A DNA stretch of 64,000 bases from Salinirubellus salinus (GTDB lineage: Archaea > Halobacteriota > Halobacteria > Halobacteriales > Haloarculaceae), in the NCBI RefSeq assembly GCF_025231485.1, contig NZ_CP104003.1:186001-250000 (forward strand). The letters are read 5' to 3'. Below the pieces are notes generated by a model. The model was not told where the DNA came from, did not search any database, and was given only the letters and a program-made list of their open reading frames with translations. Shown here one piece after another: positions 9,157 through 16,883 of this stretch. Within the stretch, counting starts at the first letter, position 1. Every line of letters begins with the position of its first letter. The translations under genes were made by a program, and so were the position numbers.

Positions 9157-9168
9157 GGTATATATACC
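9157..9168 (+). promoter_or_regulatory. strong TATA box, palindromic
   Basis: GGTATATATACC is a perfect 12-nt palindrome and a near-ideal archaeal TATA element. Its centre is 30 nt before the ATG at 9193, which fits a leaderless start there rather than at the GTG at 9181. Confidence 0.75.
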
Positions 9169-9192
9169 GCCGCGAAAGCGGTGGTGAGGACG

Positions 9193-9432
9193 ATGCAGGC
9201 GAACGGGGTGGACGAACCGACGGTGCTGGTGGTCGACGACGGCCCGGGCGTGGCGGACACGTCCGCGCGCCGTCTCGAGGACGAGTACCGGGTCGGCGTG
9301 ACCTATAGCGGCGAGGACGCGCTCGACTACCTGCGTGCGTTCCCCGTCGACGTCGTGGTGCTCGAACGACGGGCGGCCGACTACCGCGCCTCCGACGATG
9401 GGGTCGTCGGGTCCTCAGCAGCCCACGAATAG
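9193..9432 (+). CDS. truncated response-regulator receiver domain
   Basis: A 79-residue protein that matches only the first half of a CheY-like receiver domain of the type found in haloarchaeal HalX regulators. The acidic pair Asp15-Asp16 in VLVVDDGPGVAD is present, but the expected phospho-acceptor Asp is Glu58 (VVVLERR). The domain stops soon after; the later beta strands, the conserved Thr/Ser and Lys, and any output domain are missing, and no continuation is visible in other frames. Glu at the acceptor site can mimic phosphorylation, but a decaying gene remnant is equally possible. The strong TATA box argues that it is transcribed. Confidence 0.55.
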   Translation: MQANGVDEPTVLVVDDGPGVADTSARRLEDEYRVGVTYSGEDALDYLRAFPVDVVVLERRAADYRASDDGVVGSSAAHE

Positions 9433-9603
9433 CCATCCGAACGAGTCGCCGATTCCTTCCGCGCCTTCCTCCGACCGGTCTCGAGGGACCGACCTCGGAG
9501 TGAACGGCACTCTCACACCGTCAGCGTGTCGAGACACTCCGCCGGCGACCACTGAAGTAGGGGGAAGGGAAGACACTTACTGGGCGACGACCACCCCTCG
9601 CCA

Positions 9604-11409
9604 ATGAGCGTCGAGGTGAGTGTCGTCCTCCCGGCCTACAACGAGGAGCGGACCATCGAGTCGACGGTCGGGACGACCCTCGAGACGCTGGCCGAGTTCC
9701 TCCCCGAGGGCTCGTACGAGGTCATCGTCGCCGAGGACGGCTGTGCGGACCGTACGCCCGAGATCGCCGACCGGCTCGCCGCCGAGGACGACCGGGTGCG
9801 GCACGTCCACAGCGACGAGCGACTGGGCCGCGGGGGGGCCCTCGAACGCGCGTTCGAGGCCGCACGTGGCGAGACGCTGGTCTACTTCGACACGGACCTC
9901 GCGACGGACATGCGACACCTCGAGGAGCTGGTCGAGTCCATCCGCTCGGGCGAGTACGACGTGGCAACCGGGTCGCGCTGGATGCCCGAGAACGTCGCCG
10001 ACCGGCCGGCCAAGCGCGGTATCCCCTCTCGCGGGTTCAACACGATGACCCGCCTGTTCCTCTCCTCCGAGCTGCGCGACCACCAGTGTGGGTTCAAGGC
10101 GTTCGACCGCGAGGCGCTGTTCCACATCCTCCCGGACGTGCAGGACGACCACTGGTTCTGGGACACGGAGGTGCTCGTGCGCGCCCAGCGCGAGGGCTAC
10201 CGGGTCAAGGAGTTCGCCGTCGACTGGGAGCCCAGGGGCGACACCAAGGTCGACCTCGTCCGCGACGTGCTGGGGATGGGGAGCCAGATACTCAGGACGT
10301 GGTGGGAGTTCTCCGTCCAGCCGCGCATCACCCGCCGGGTGACGCTCGCCGGTGGCACCCTCCTCGTCCTCGTCGCGCTGGCGCTGATGACCGTCTACCT
10401 CGACCCGACGGCCGTCCTCGAGGCGCTCGAAGGGGCCGACCCCACGCTCGTCGGCGTCGCCGCGCTGGTCTACCTCCTCTCGTGGCCGGTGCGTGGCGCC
10501 CGGTACCGCGACATCCTCGCCGAACTGGGCCACCGGGGGACCGTCGGCTTCCTCACGGGCGCCATCTTCATCTCGCAGACCGGGAACCTCGTGTTCCCCG
10601 CCAGAGCGGGTGACGCGGTCCGTGCCTACGTCGTGAAGGCCCGACGGTCGGTCCCCTACCCCTCGGGGTTCGCGTCGCTCGCCGTCGAGCGGGTGTTCGA
10701 CCTCCTGACCATCACGGCGCTCGGGGGCGCGACGCTCGTGGTGCTCTCGCTCTCGGGGTACGACTTCGGCGGCCTGCAGGCGCTCCCGCCGGAGTACCGA
10801 CAGAGCGGCCGGACCGCGCTGCAGGTGTCGGCGCTCGTCGCCGGCGTGGCCGTCACCGGCCTCGTGGCGCTCGTCCTGAGCGCCCGGACGGGCGACGGGA
10901 CCCGCGTCCGTCGTCTCGTCGGACGGCTCTCCGACGACTCCTACGCAGACTACGTCGCCAGCGTCATCGAGCGGTTCGTCGGCGACATGCAGGCGGTGGC
11001 GAGCGACCGGCGAGCGTTCGCCCGCGTCGGCGCCACCAGCCTCGCGGTCTGGACGCTGGACGTGATAACGGCGGCCGTCGTCTTCGCCGCGTTCGACGTG
11101 GGCCTCGCCCCGCTCGCCCTGCTCGGCATCTCCTTCTTCGCCGTCTCGGTCGGGAACCTCGCGAAGGTGCTCCCGCTCTCGCCGGGCGGTATCGGCCTCT
11201 ACGAGGGCGCGTTCACCCTCCTCGTCGTCGCGCTGACCGGCATCGCGTGGCCCGTCGCGCTGGCCGCGGCCATCGTCGACCACGCGGTGAAGAACCTCGT
11301 CACCGTCGTGGGTGGCGTCGCGTCGACGCTGGCGCTGAACGTCTCGCTGACGACGGCCGTGGAGGAAGCGAGTGAGGCGGAGGAGGACGTGGTGCGGAGC
11401 GACGACTGA
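9604..11409 (+). CDS. aglD: AglD-like glycosyltransferase fused to flippase-like membrane domain
   Basis: A 601-residue two-domain protein. Residues 1-240 form a GT2 glycosyltransferase (LPAYNEE at 9-15, a DxD-type FDTDLATD with Asp96 and Asp98) like dolichyl-phosphate sugar transferases. Residues 255-590 are a multi-span membrane domain of the UPF0104/LPG-synthase type, ending in a patch of acidic residues. Haloferax AglD has this arrangement and attaches the last hexose of the S-layer N-glycan to dolichol phosphate. The same role is likely here by family and architecture, although paralogues with this layout exist. It is the only N-glycosylation gene in the window. Confidence 0.8.
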   Translation: MSVEVSVVLPAYNEERTIESTVGTTLETLAEFLPEGSYEVIVAEDGCADRTPEIADRLAAEDDRVRHVHSDERLGRGGALERAFEAARGETLVYFDTDLATDMRHLEELVESIRSGEYDVATGSRWMPENVADRPAKRGIPSRGFNTMTRLFLSSELRDHQCGFKAFDREALFHILPDVQDDHWFWDTEVLVRAQREGYRVKEFAVDWEPRGDTKVDLVRDVLGMGSQILRTWWEFSVQPRITRRVTLAGGTLLVLVALALMTVYLDPTAVLEALEGADPTLVGVAALVYLLSWPVRGARYRDILAELGHRGTVGFLTGAIFISQTGNLVFPARAGDAVRAYVVKARRSVPYPSGFASLAVERVFDLLTITALGGATLVVLSLSGYDFGGLQALPPEYRQSGRTALQVSALVAGVAVTGLVALVLSARTGDGTRVRRLVGRLSDDSYADYVASVIERFVGDMQAVASDRRAFARVGATSLAVWTLDVITAAVVFAAFDVGLAPLALLGISFFAVSVGNLAKVLPLSPGGIGLYEGAFTLLVVALTGIAWPVALAAAIVDHAVKNLVTVVGGVASTLALNVSLTTAVEEASEAEEDVVRSDD

Positions 11410-11418
11410 GGTCCCGCG

Positions 11419-11952
11419 TCACCGGTAGTGGTCGGTCACGAACGGCCCGAGCGCCCCCGCCACGGCGTGGGCCAGCGCCGAGGTCCGGTCGCTCGCACCG
11501 CCGGTGAACACCCCCGCCGCACCCTCGCCGTGCTTGATGCCCGCCGTGCCGAGATACTCGTCGAGGACGGGGCCGAGTTCGCCGCCCTCCCGGACGGGGT
11601 CGGCGACGACGTCGGGGAGGACGAGCGACGGGCCGGTGCCGTACCCCCAGCGGTCCCCGTCGGTGACGGCGGCCCACATGACGAGCCACAGTCGGCCGTC
11701 GGTGCCCTCGAACGCCCCCTCGAGCGTCGCTACCCCGCCCTCGAGGCCGACGCCGTGAGTCGCGGCCGTGTCGCTCGCGTCGAGGGCCCGACGGGCGCGA
11801 TTCTCGGCACCCGCTCGGCAGGCTGCGTGCCCCCGTGGCTGGTCGCTCACGCCCGAGTCGACGCCGAACGCCAGCACCGTTGCATCCTCCGGCGCGGCCC
11901 GTTCCGTCGCCCGGCGCTTCACCGGGTTCTCGCTGCCGACGACCAGTTCCAT
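11419..11952 (-). CDS. DUF84 inosine/xanthosine triphosphatase
   Basis: A 177-residue protein of the DUF84/YjjX family, which hydrolyses non-canonical nucleoside triphosphates such as ITP and XTP to keep them out of nucleic acids. The N-terminal VVGSENPVKRRAT and the internal GVDSGVSDQPRG match the nucleotide-binding signatures of the family. The ATG at 11952 gives the normal N-terminus MELVVGS; a longer open frame upstream is non-coding. An ATTTAAATAT element lies about 50 nt upstream, so a short leader is likely. Confidence 0.85.
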   Translation of the reverse strand: MELVVGSENPVKRRATERAAPEDATVLAFGVDSGVSDQPRGHAACRAGAENRARRALDASDTAATHGVGLEGGVATLEGAFEGTDGRLWLVMWAAVTDGDRWGYGTGPSLVLPDVVADPVREGGELGPVLDEYLGTAGIKHGEGAAGVFTGGASDRTSALAHAVAGALGPFVTDHYR

Positions 11953-12000
11953 GCCCCGACGACTCGCGCCGTGGGATTGTCGGTTGCCCTCTGGCCGCGT

Positions 12001-12010
12001 ATTTAAATAT
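12001..12010 (-). promoter_or_regulatory. TATA-like ATTTAAATAT between DUF84 and tfb
   Basis: A ten-base AT-only run that contains the palindrome ATTTAAAT, conspicuous in this GC-rich DNA. It is about 53 nt before the DUF84 start at 11952 and about 160 nt before the tfb start, so it most likely drives the DUF84 gene with a short leader. Confidence 0.55.
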
Positions 12011-12130
12011 CGCCGTTGGTCGGCTCTCCACGGCCAGTACGGGCCGTCTGGCGCTGTCTCCTCTGAGCCTACCAATACGCTCAAATACGCACTCCGAGTA
12101 GTTAGAGTAGCGAACAGACGTCGGGCGCTC

Positions 12131-12141
12131 GGGGGGGGGGG
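12131..12141. repeat. G11 homopolymer upstream of tfb
   Basis: Eleven consecutive G residues lie 28-38 nt before the ATG of the TFB gene, exactly where a TATA element would be expected. Long G runs are prone to slippage, so length may vary between cells, or the count may be a sequencing error. Confidence 0.8.
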
Positions 12142-12168
12142 CTCGCTCGGCGACATCCGCCTTCACCG

Positions 12169-13128
12169 ATGAGCGAGAACGTACGCGAACGAGAGACCGA
12201 GCGAGAACAGGAACGGGACGACGAGCGCGTGGGGTGTCCCGAGTGTGGCGGCGACGTGGTGGCCGACGCAGAGCACGGTGAGACCGTGTGTCAGGACTGT
12301 GGCCTGGTGATCGAGGAGGACACCGTCGACCGCGGCCCGGAGTGGCGCGCGTTCGACGCCGGCGAGCGCGACCGGAAATCGCGGGTCGGCGCCCCGACGA
12401 CGAACATGATGCACGACAAGGGGCTGTCGACGAACATCGACTGGCGCGACAAGGACGCCTACGGCAACTCGCTGGGCTCCAGACAGCGCCAGAAGATGCA
12501 GCGGCTCCGCAAGTGGAACGAGCGGTTCCGCACCCGCGACTCGCGCGAGCGCAACCTCAAGCAGGCGCTCGGCGAGATCGACCGGATGGCCTCGGCGCTG
12601 GGGCTGCCCAAGAGCGTCCGCGAGACGGCCAGCGTCATCTACCGCCGCGCCCTGACCGAGAACCTCCTGCCGGGGCGCTCCATCGAGGGCGTGGCCACGA
12701 GCGCCGTCTACGCCGCCGCCCGACAGGCCGGCGTCCCCCGCTCGCTCGACGAGGTGGCGGGCGTCTCCCGTGTCGAGAAGAGCGAGATAGCCCGGACCTA
12801 CCGGTACGTCGTCCGCGAACTCGGTCTCGAGGTCGCGCCCGCCGACCCCGAGAGCTACGTCCCGCGGTTCGTCTCCGAACTCGGCCTGAGCGAGGAGGTG
12901 GACATCCGCGCCCGACAGTTGCTCGTGAACGCGAAGAAACAGGGCGTCCACAGCGGGAAGTCGCCGGTCGGACTGGCCGCGGCCGCGGTGTACGCCGCCG
13001 CGCTGCTGACGAACGAGCGGACCACCCAGTCGGCCGTGAGCGAGGTGGCCGACATCAGCGAGGTGACCATCCGGAACCGGTACCACGAGCTGCTGGAGGC
13101 CGAGCAGAACGCGAAAGGCGCGGCCTGA
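12169..13128 (+). CDS. tfb: transcription initiation factor TFB (copy 1)
   Basis: A 319-residue transcription factor B, the archaeal TFIIB homologue that bridges TBP at the promoter and RNA polymerase. A charged N-terminal tail precedes the zinc ribbon (Cys23, Cys26, Cys41, Cys44), then the B-finger/linker with [16 protein letters not shown], then two cyclin-like repeats (about 125-210 and 220-305) with a C-terminal helix-turn-helix ending in [10 protein letters not shown]. Haloarchaea carry several TFBs with distinct promoter sets; a second one is at 61188-62150. It carries MMHDKGLSTNIDW where the other has [13 protein letters not shown], so the linker differs. Confidence 0.95.
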   Translation: MSENVRERETEREQERDDERVGCPECGGDVVADAEHGETVCQDCGLVIEEDTVDRGPEWRAFDAGERDRKSRVGAPTTNMMHDKGLSTNIDWRDKDAYGNSLGSRQRQKMQRLRKWNERFRTRDSRERNLKQALGEIDRMASALGLPKSVRETASVIYRRALTENLLPGRSIEGVATSAVYAAARQAGVPRSLDEVAGVSRVEKSEIARTYRYVVRELGLEVAPADPESYVPRFVSELGLSEEVDIRARQLLVNAKKQGVHSGKSPVGLAAAAVYAAALLTNERTTQSAVSEVADISEVTIRNRYHELLEAEQNAKGAA

Positions 13129-13207
13129 ACACCCTCCCCTCCGCGCTGTTCTCGCCGCGTGACAACCACCTCTCCTCGTTAAGCCCCGTTCCGACCGACC
13201 AGTAGCC

Positions 13208-13639
13208 ATGACGACACGACTCGAACGGTACGGCACCGGGGGCGGTATCGCGTTCGGTGCGGGTGTCGGTGGCACGGCGGGTGCGCTCGCCGGCGTCGGG
13301 AGCGACTTCGGCGTGGTCGTCGCGTTCGGCGTCGTCGGTGGTCTCGTCACCGGTGGGCTCGTCGGCCGGTTCGCCGACGAGCGACGCGAGCGCGAGGACT
13401 GGGCGAGGACGACGCTCACCTACGCCGTCGGCGTCGGCATCGTCGGCGGCGTGCTCCTCGGCACGCTCACGGGGTGGATGGTCGGCGGGTCACTCCCCGT
13501 CGGTGCCGCCGTGGGTGGGGCCGCCGGCGTCGTCCTCGGCCTGATGCTCGGGACCAGCCTCGTCGCCGTCGCCCGGCGTGAGGAACCTCCGGGCGACGAC
13601 GCGACCACCCCGCCCGAGGGGCCGACCGGCAGCACGTAA
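13208..13639 (+). CDS. glycine-rich membrane protein
   Basis: A 143-residue protein with four hydrophobic, very Gly- and Val-rich segments (about residues 10-32, 35-55, 72-92 and 96-120) and short charged loops, so it is a predicted membrane protein. The C-terminus is a short acidic, Pro-rich tail. Glycine-zipper-like spacing (GxxxG repeats) is visible throughout. It is not a member of any family I recognise with confidence. A TCGTTAAG element about 30 nt before the ATG suggests its own promoter. Confidence 0.6.
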   Translation: MTTRLERYGTGGGIAFGAGVGGTAGALAGVGSDFGVVVAFGVVGGLVTGGLVGRFADERREREDWARTTLTYAVGVGIVGGVLLGTLTGWMVGGSLPVGAAVGGAAGVVLGLMLGTSLVAVARREEPPGDDATTPPEGPTGST

Positions 13640-13715
13640 TCCGTCCCCTGCCACCGGACCGCACGCGGGCACGCGTGTCGCAAGCCTTGAATCCGCTGGC
13701 CCGAACCTCGGACCA

Positions 13716-14909
13716 ATGAGTTATCGCATCGGTCTGGTGGGCAAGCCCTCCGTGGGCAAGTCCACGCTGTTCAACGCGGCGACGATGAACGACGTCCCCG
13801 AGGGGGCCTATCCCTTCACCACCATCGACCCCTCGGTGGGCGAGGCGTACGTCCGCGTGGAGTGTCCAGCCCCGGAGTTCGACCAGACCTGCACGCCCGA
13901 GACGGGCTTCTGTCGCCACGGGACGCGCTACGTCCCCGTCAAGCTCGTCGACGTGGCTGGCCTCATCCCCGGCGCCCACGAGGGGAAGGGCCTCGGGAAC
14001 CAGTTCCTCTCGGACCTGAACGAGACGGACGTGCTGGTCCACGTCGTCGACTTCTCCGGGACGACGGACATCGAGGGGGAGTCGACGGAGGGCCACGACC
14101 CACGCGAGGACATCGACTTCCTCGAACGCGAACTCGACCAGTGGTACCTCGGCATCCTCCGGAAGGCCGTCGAGAAGTACGAGGGGGCCTACGAGGGCGC
14201 CGAACCCGAGATCGAGGAGTACGTCGCCACGCAGATGGACGCGTTCGGCGTCTCGCCGGACCTCGCCAAGCAGGTGATACTCGCGCAGGGGCTCGACCTC
14301 GACCCGGCGACGTGGGAGGAGCAGGACGAGCTCGAACTCGCCCGCGAACTCCGCGTGCGGACCAAGCCGATGGTCGTGGCGGCGAACAAGATGGACCACC
14401 CCGCCGGCGCCGCGAACTGGGCCGAGATAACCGAGGACCCCGAGTACGACCACCTCACGTTCACGCCGGTGAGTGCGCACGCGGAGAAGGCGCTCAAGCA
14501 GGCAGACGAGGGAGGCGTCGTCGACTACGACCCCGGCGCGGACTCGTTCGAGATCGTGGGCGACCTCTCGGCCGAACAGGAGAAAGGGCTGGGCGCCATC
14601 GAGACGTTCGTCTCGGAGTTCGGCGGCACGGGCGTCCAGACGGCGCTCGAGACGGCGCTGTTCGACGTGCTCGGTGTGGTCCCCGTCTTCCCCGGCAGCG
14701 CGAAGGGCGTCGTCACGGACGAGGGGAAGGTGCTCCGTGACTGCTTCCTCCTGCCACCCGACGCGACGGTCGAGGACTTCGCGTACTTCCTCCACACAGA
14801 CATCGGCGACGGCCTGCTCCACGGCATCGACTGCCGGACCAAGCGGCAGGTCGGCGCCAGTCACGAACTGGAGGAGCGGGACGTGGTCGAACTGATTACG
14901 ACGGCCTGA
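13716..14909 (+). CDS. Obg-family GTPase, YchF-like, with TGS domain (copy 2)
   Basis: A 397-residue paralogue of the protein at 86-1267. The P-loop GKPSVGKST is at residues 9-17, YPFTTIDPS at 32-40, DVAG at 79-82 and NKMD at 224-227. The C-terminal TGS domain includes DCFLLPPDATVEDFAY. The Cys insertion is present but altered: Cys50, Cys59 and Cys66 with His68, so one Cys of the other copy is missing. As in that copy, NKxD points to GTP rather than ATP. The ATG at 13716 is chosen because it gives the normal MSYRIGLVGKP start. Confidence 0.92.
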   Translation: MSYRIGLVGKPSVGKSTLFNAATMNDVPEGAYPFTTIDPSVGEAYVRVECPAPEFDQTCTPETGFCRHGTRYVPVKLVDVAGLIPGAHEGKGLGNQFLSDLNETDVLVHVVDFSGTTDIEGESTEGHDPREDIDFLERELDQWYLGILRKAVEKYEGAYEGAEPEIEEYVATQMDAFGVSPDLAKQVILAQGLDLDPATWEEQDELELARELRVRTKPMVVAANKMDHPAGAANWAEITEDPEYDHLTFTPVSAHAEKALKQADEGGVVDYDPGADSFEIVGDLSAEQEKGLGAIETFVSEFGGTGVQTALETALFDVLGVVPVFPGSAKGVVTDEGKVLRDCFLLPPDATVEDFAYFLHTDIGDGLLHGIDCRTKRQVGASHELEERDVVELITTA

Positions 14910-14949
14910 GCGGCGGAGGTTTATCGCCCCCCGGCCCGACGCCCGGACG

Positions 14950-15261
14950 ATGAGCGACAGCGAGACCGTCTACGTCGCCGCACAGATCCAGGTCGAGGAC
15001 TGGGACACCTACCAGCGCGAGTACATCCCGAAGACGTTCGAGCGCATCACCGCGCACGACGGGGAGGTGCTCGTCGCCAGCGAGGAGGCCGAGGAACTCG
15101 AGGGGGAGTGGGACGGCAACTGGACCGTACTCATCGAGTTCCCGAGCGAGGACCACGCCTACGCGTTCATGCAGGACGAGGAGTACGTCGAGGTGATGAG
15201 TGCGCGCCACGAGGCGAGCGCGTGGAGCGACATCGCGATGCTGCCCAAGTTCGACGGCTGA
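14950..15261 (+). CDS. DUF1330-type small protein
   Basis: A 103-residue protein that resembles DUF1330, a dimeric alpha/beta-barrel (ferredoxin-like) fold. The pattern VAAQIQVEDWDTYQ at the N-terminus and FPSEDHAYAFM near residues 65-75 are the family landmarks. No catalytic role is established for the family. A GGTTTATC element sits about 28 nt before the ATG. It ends nine bases from the convergent gene at 15271. Confidence 0.75.
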   Translation: MSDSETVYVAAQIQVEDWDTYQREYIPKTFERITAHDGEVLVASEEAEELEGEWDGNWTVLIEFPSEDHAYAFMQDEEYVEVMSARHEASAWSDIAMLPKFDG

Positions 15262-15270
15262 GTCGGTCCG

Positions 15271-15765
15271 TCAGTCGAGGACCGCGTCGAGCCGTCCGCG
15301 CAGGTCGGCCATCTCCAGCCCCCACGCGTCGAGGTCGTAGGAGACGTCGAGCAACCGCCGCACGAGTTGTTCGTCCTCGTCGGCCACCGCGCGGGCCACG
15401 TCGCCGCGGAAACGGGCCTCGGCGGCCCGCTCGACGGCTTCCCGGTCCGCGATGCGGGTCGGCACGTCCATGATGTGCGGGAGGTCGGCCGCGCCCTCCG
15501 GGAGCGAGGGGAACGCCGAGGGGCCGGGCACCAGCAGTCGGTCGGGGTCGTCGTCGAGCGGTGAGTCCACGTCCCCCTCGGGGTCGTAGGCGACGAGGAC
15601 GTACCGCTGGAGAGCCAGCTCCACGACGGCCGGCCCCGGGGGCTCGGCCCCCTGCTTGTACGCCAGTTCCTCCAGTGCCCGGTCGAGCTCGTCGCGCGTG
15701 AGCGTGCCGAACAGGTCGACGACGCCCGCGAGGTCGTCCGGGTCGAGGTCCAGCGACTCGGTCAT
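15271..15765 (-). CDS. haloarchaeal hypothetical, DUF7109-like
   Basis: A 164-residue acidic soluble protein. The N-terminal half is helical, with LFGTLTRDELDRALEEL around residues 18-35 and a cross-reading helix-turn pattern. The C-terminal half contains EAVERAAEARFRGDVARA. It looks like the halobacterial DUF7109 family, of unknown function. The start codon ATG at 15765 overlaps the stop of the upstream glycosyltransferase (ATGA), so the two are translationally coupled and probably work together. Confidence 0.6.
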   Translation of the reverse strand: MTESLDLDPDDLAGVVDLFGTLTRDELDRALEELAYKQGAEPPGPAVVELALQRYVLVAYDPEGDVDSPLDDDPDRLLVPGPSAFPSLPEGAADLPHIMDVPTRIADREAVERAAEARFRGDVARAVADEDEQLVRRLLDVSYDLDAWGLEMADLRGRLDAVLD

Positions 15766-16859
15766 CGCGCGGCGGCCTCCTCGATGTCCGCCTCGACGGC
15801 CGCCCGTACCGCCGCGGGCGTTATCGGGGCCTCCTCCCACGCCGGGAGGCGGGTGTCCTCACCGGGGCGGCGAACGGCCTCGGCGTAGTTCTCGACCTGT
15901 TCGCGCTCGCTCGCCCGGTCGTACGTCAGCCCGTTGAACGCCGAGTCGGCGGCGTACTTGCGGACGAACTCGCTCGCCGTCTCGCGGTAGCGGTCGACCA
16001 GCGTGTCGTAGTCCGGCGAGACGCCACCCTCCTCGACGGCGCGGAACAGCGCCTCGCCCACCTCCTCGCTCATCGTCTCCAGCCCCTCCGGGCCGCCGAC
16101 GGCGCGGTGGTCGTGTTCGTGGATGCCGAGGTCGACCTGCGCGGAGCCGTCGGCCCCGACGGCGTGGAAGGCGTCGCCGAGGGTGCCGACCTCCAGCCCC
16201 CAGCCACGCTGGACCCGGAGCGAGCGGACCACGTCGCTCGTGGCGGCGAACTCGCCGGCCAGCGCGTAGCGGAACGCGGCGAGATAGTCGAGGATGTCGG
16301 CGTCGTGGGCCTCGGCGAGCGTGCGGACCATCGGGGTGTAGAACAGCCGGAACAGCCGGCCGTAGAGCCGGCGGTTCTCCACGCGGGCGTAGAAGCCCTT
16401 CGAGAAGCCGTAGCCGTGTTCGAGCGGGAACAGCAGACGGGGGACGTGTGCCCGCGAGTAGGTCTTGGCGTCGGCGTCGTGGACCGCGACGTACGGCGAC
16501 TCGGCGGCGAGGCCGAGCGCGAGCCACACGTCACGGCCCTTGCCGTGTGCGCCGTTCAGCCCGTGCTCCGCCAGCAGCGACTGCAGCCGGGGGCCGTCAC
16601 ACCAGCAGGTCTCCACGTCCAGCTCGAACGTCGAGAGCCAGCGGTCCACGTCTCCAACCGTGTCGGCATCGGCCTGCAGCGCCACCACGACCCGGCCGGG
16701 GGCGACGTCCTCCAGCGCGGTCAGCACGCGCTCGGCGGCGAGGCTGGCGTGTTCGCGCTGGGTCATCGGGACGACGACGGCCGCGTCCCCGACGGGTGCG
16801 TCGGGCACGGGGTCGGTGAAGGCGTGGAGCGTGGTCACGCGCTCCTGGACGTACTCCAT
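15762..16859 (-). CDS. glycosyltransferase, GT81/glucosyl-phosphoglycerate synthase-like
   Basis: A 365-residue cytosolic GT-A glycosyltransferase. Visible elements are the nucleotide-sugar region AVVVPMTQREH near residues 27-37, GKGRDVW near 107-113, the metal-binding VHDADAKTY near 125-133, and GFSKGFYARVENRRLYGRL. This order is like glucosyl-3-phosphoglycerate synthases (GT81), which make the precursor of glucosylglycerate, a compatible solute; that function would suit a halophile but is inferred. The start is an ATG at 16859. The gene overlaps the DUF7109-like gene by four bases. Confidence 0.75.
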   Translation of the reverse strand: MEYVQERVTTLHAFTDPVPDAPVGDAAVVVPMTQREHASLAAERVLTALEDVAPGRVVVALQADADTVGDVDRWLSTFELDVETCWCDGPRLQSLLAEHGLNGAHGKGRDVWLALGLAAESPYVAVHDADAKTYSRAHVPRLLFPLEHGYGFSKGFYARVENRRLYGRLFRLFYTPMVRTLAEAHDADILDYLAAFRYALAGEFAATSDVVRSLRVQRGWGLEVGTLGDAFHAVGADGSAQVDLGIHEHDHRAVGGPEGLETMSEEVGEALFRAVEEGGVSPDYDTLVDRYRETASEFVRKYAADSAFNGLTYDRASEREQVENYAEAVRRPGEDTRLPAWEEAPITPAAVRAAVEADIEEAAAR

Positions 16860-16883
16860 CGACTCTAGGGAGGGCCGGTCGCC

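Noticed and set aside
9433-9603. Continuation of the receiver domain after a frameshift
   Set aside because: I read the other two frames to 9603 and saw no receiver beta4/beta5 or output domain.
9577-11283. 568-codon frame antisense to the AglD-like gene
   Set aside because: No motifs, and it shadows a gene with clear GT2 and flippase domains.
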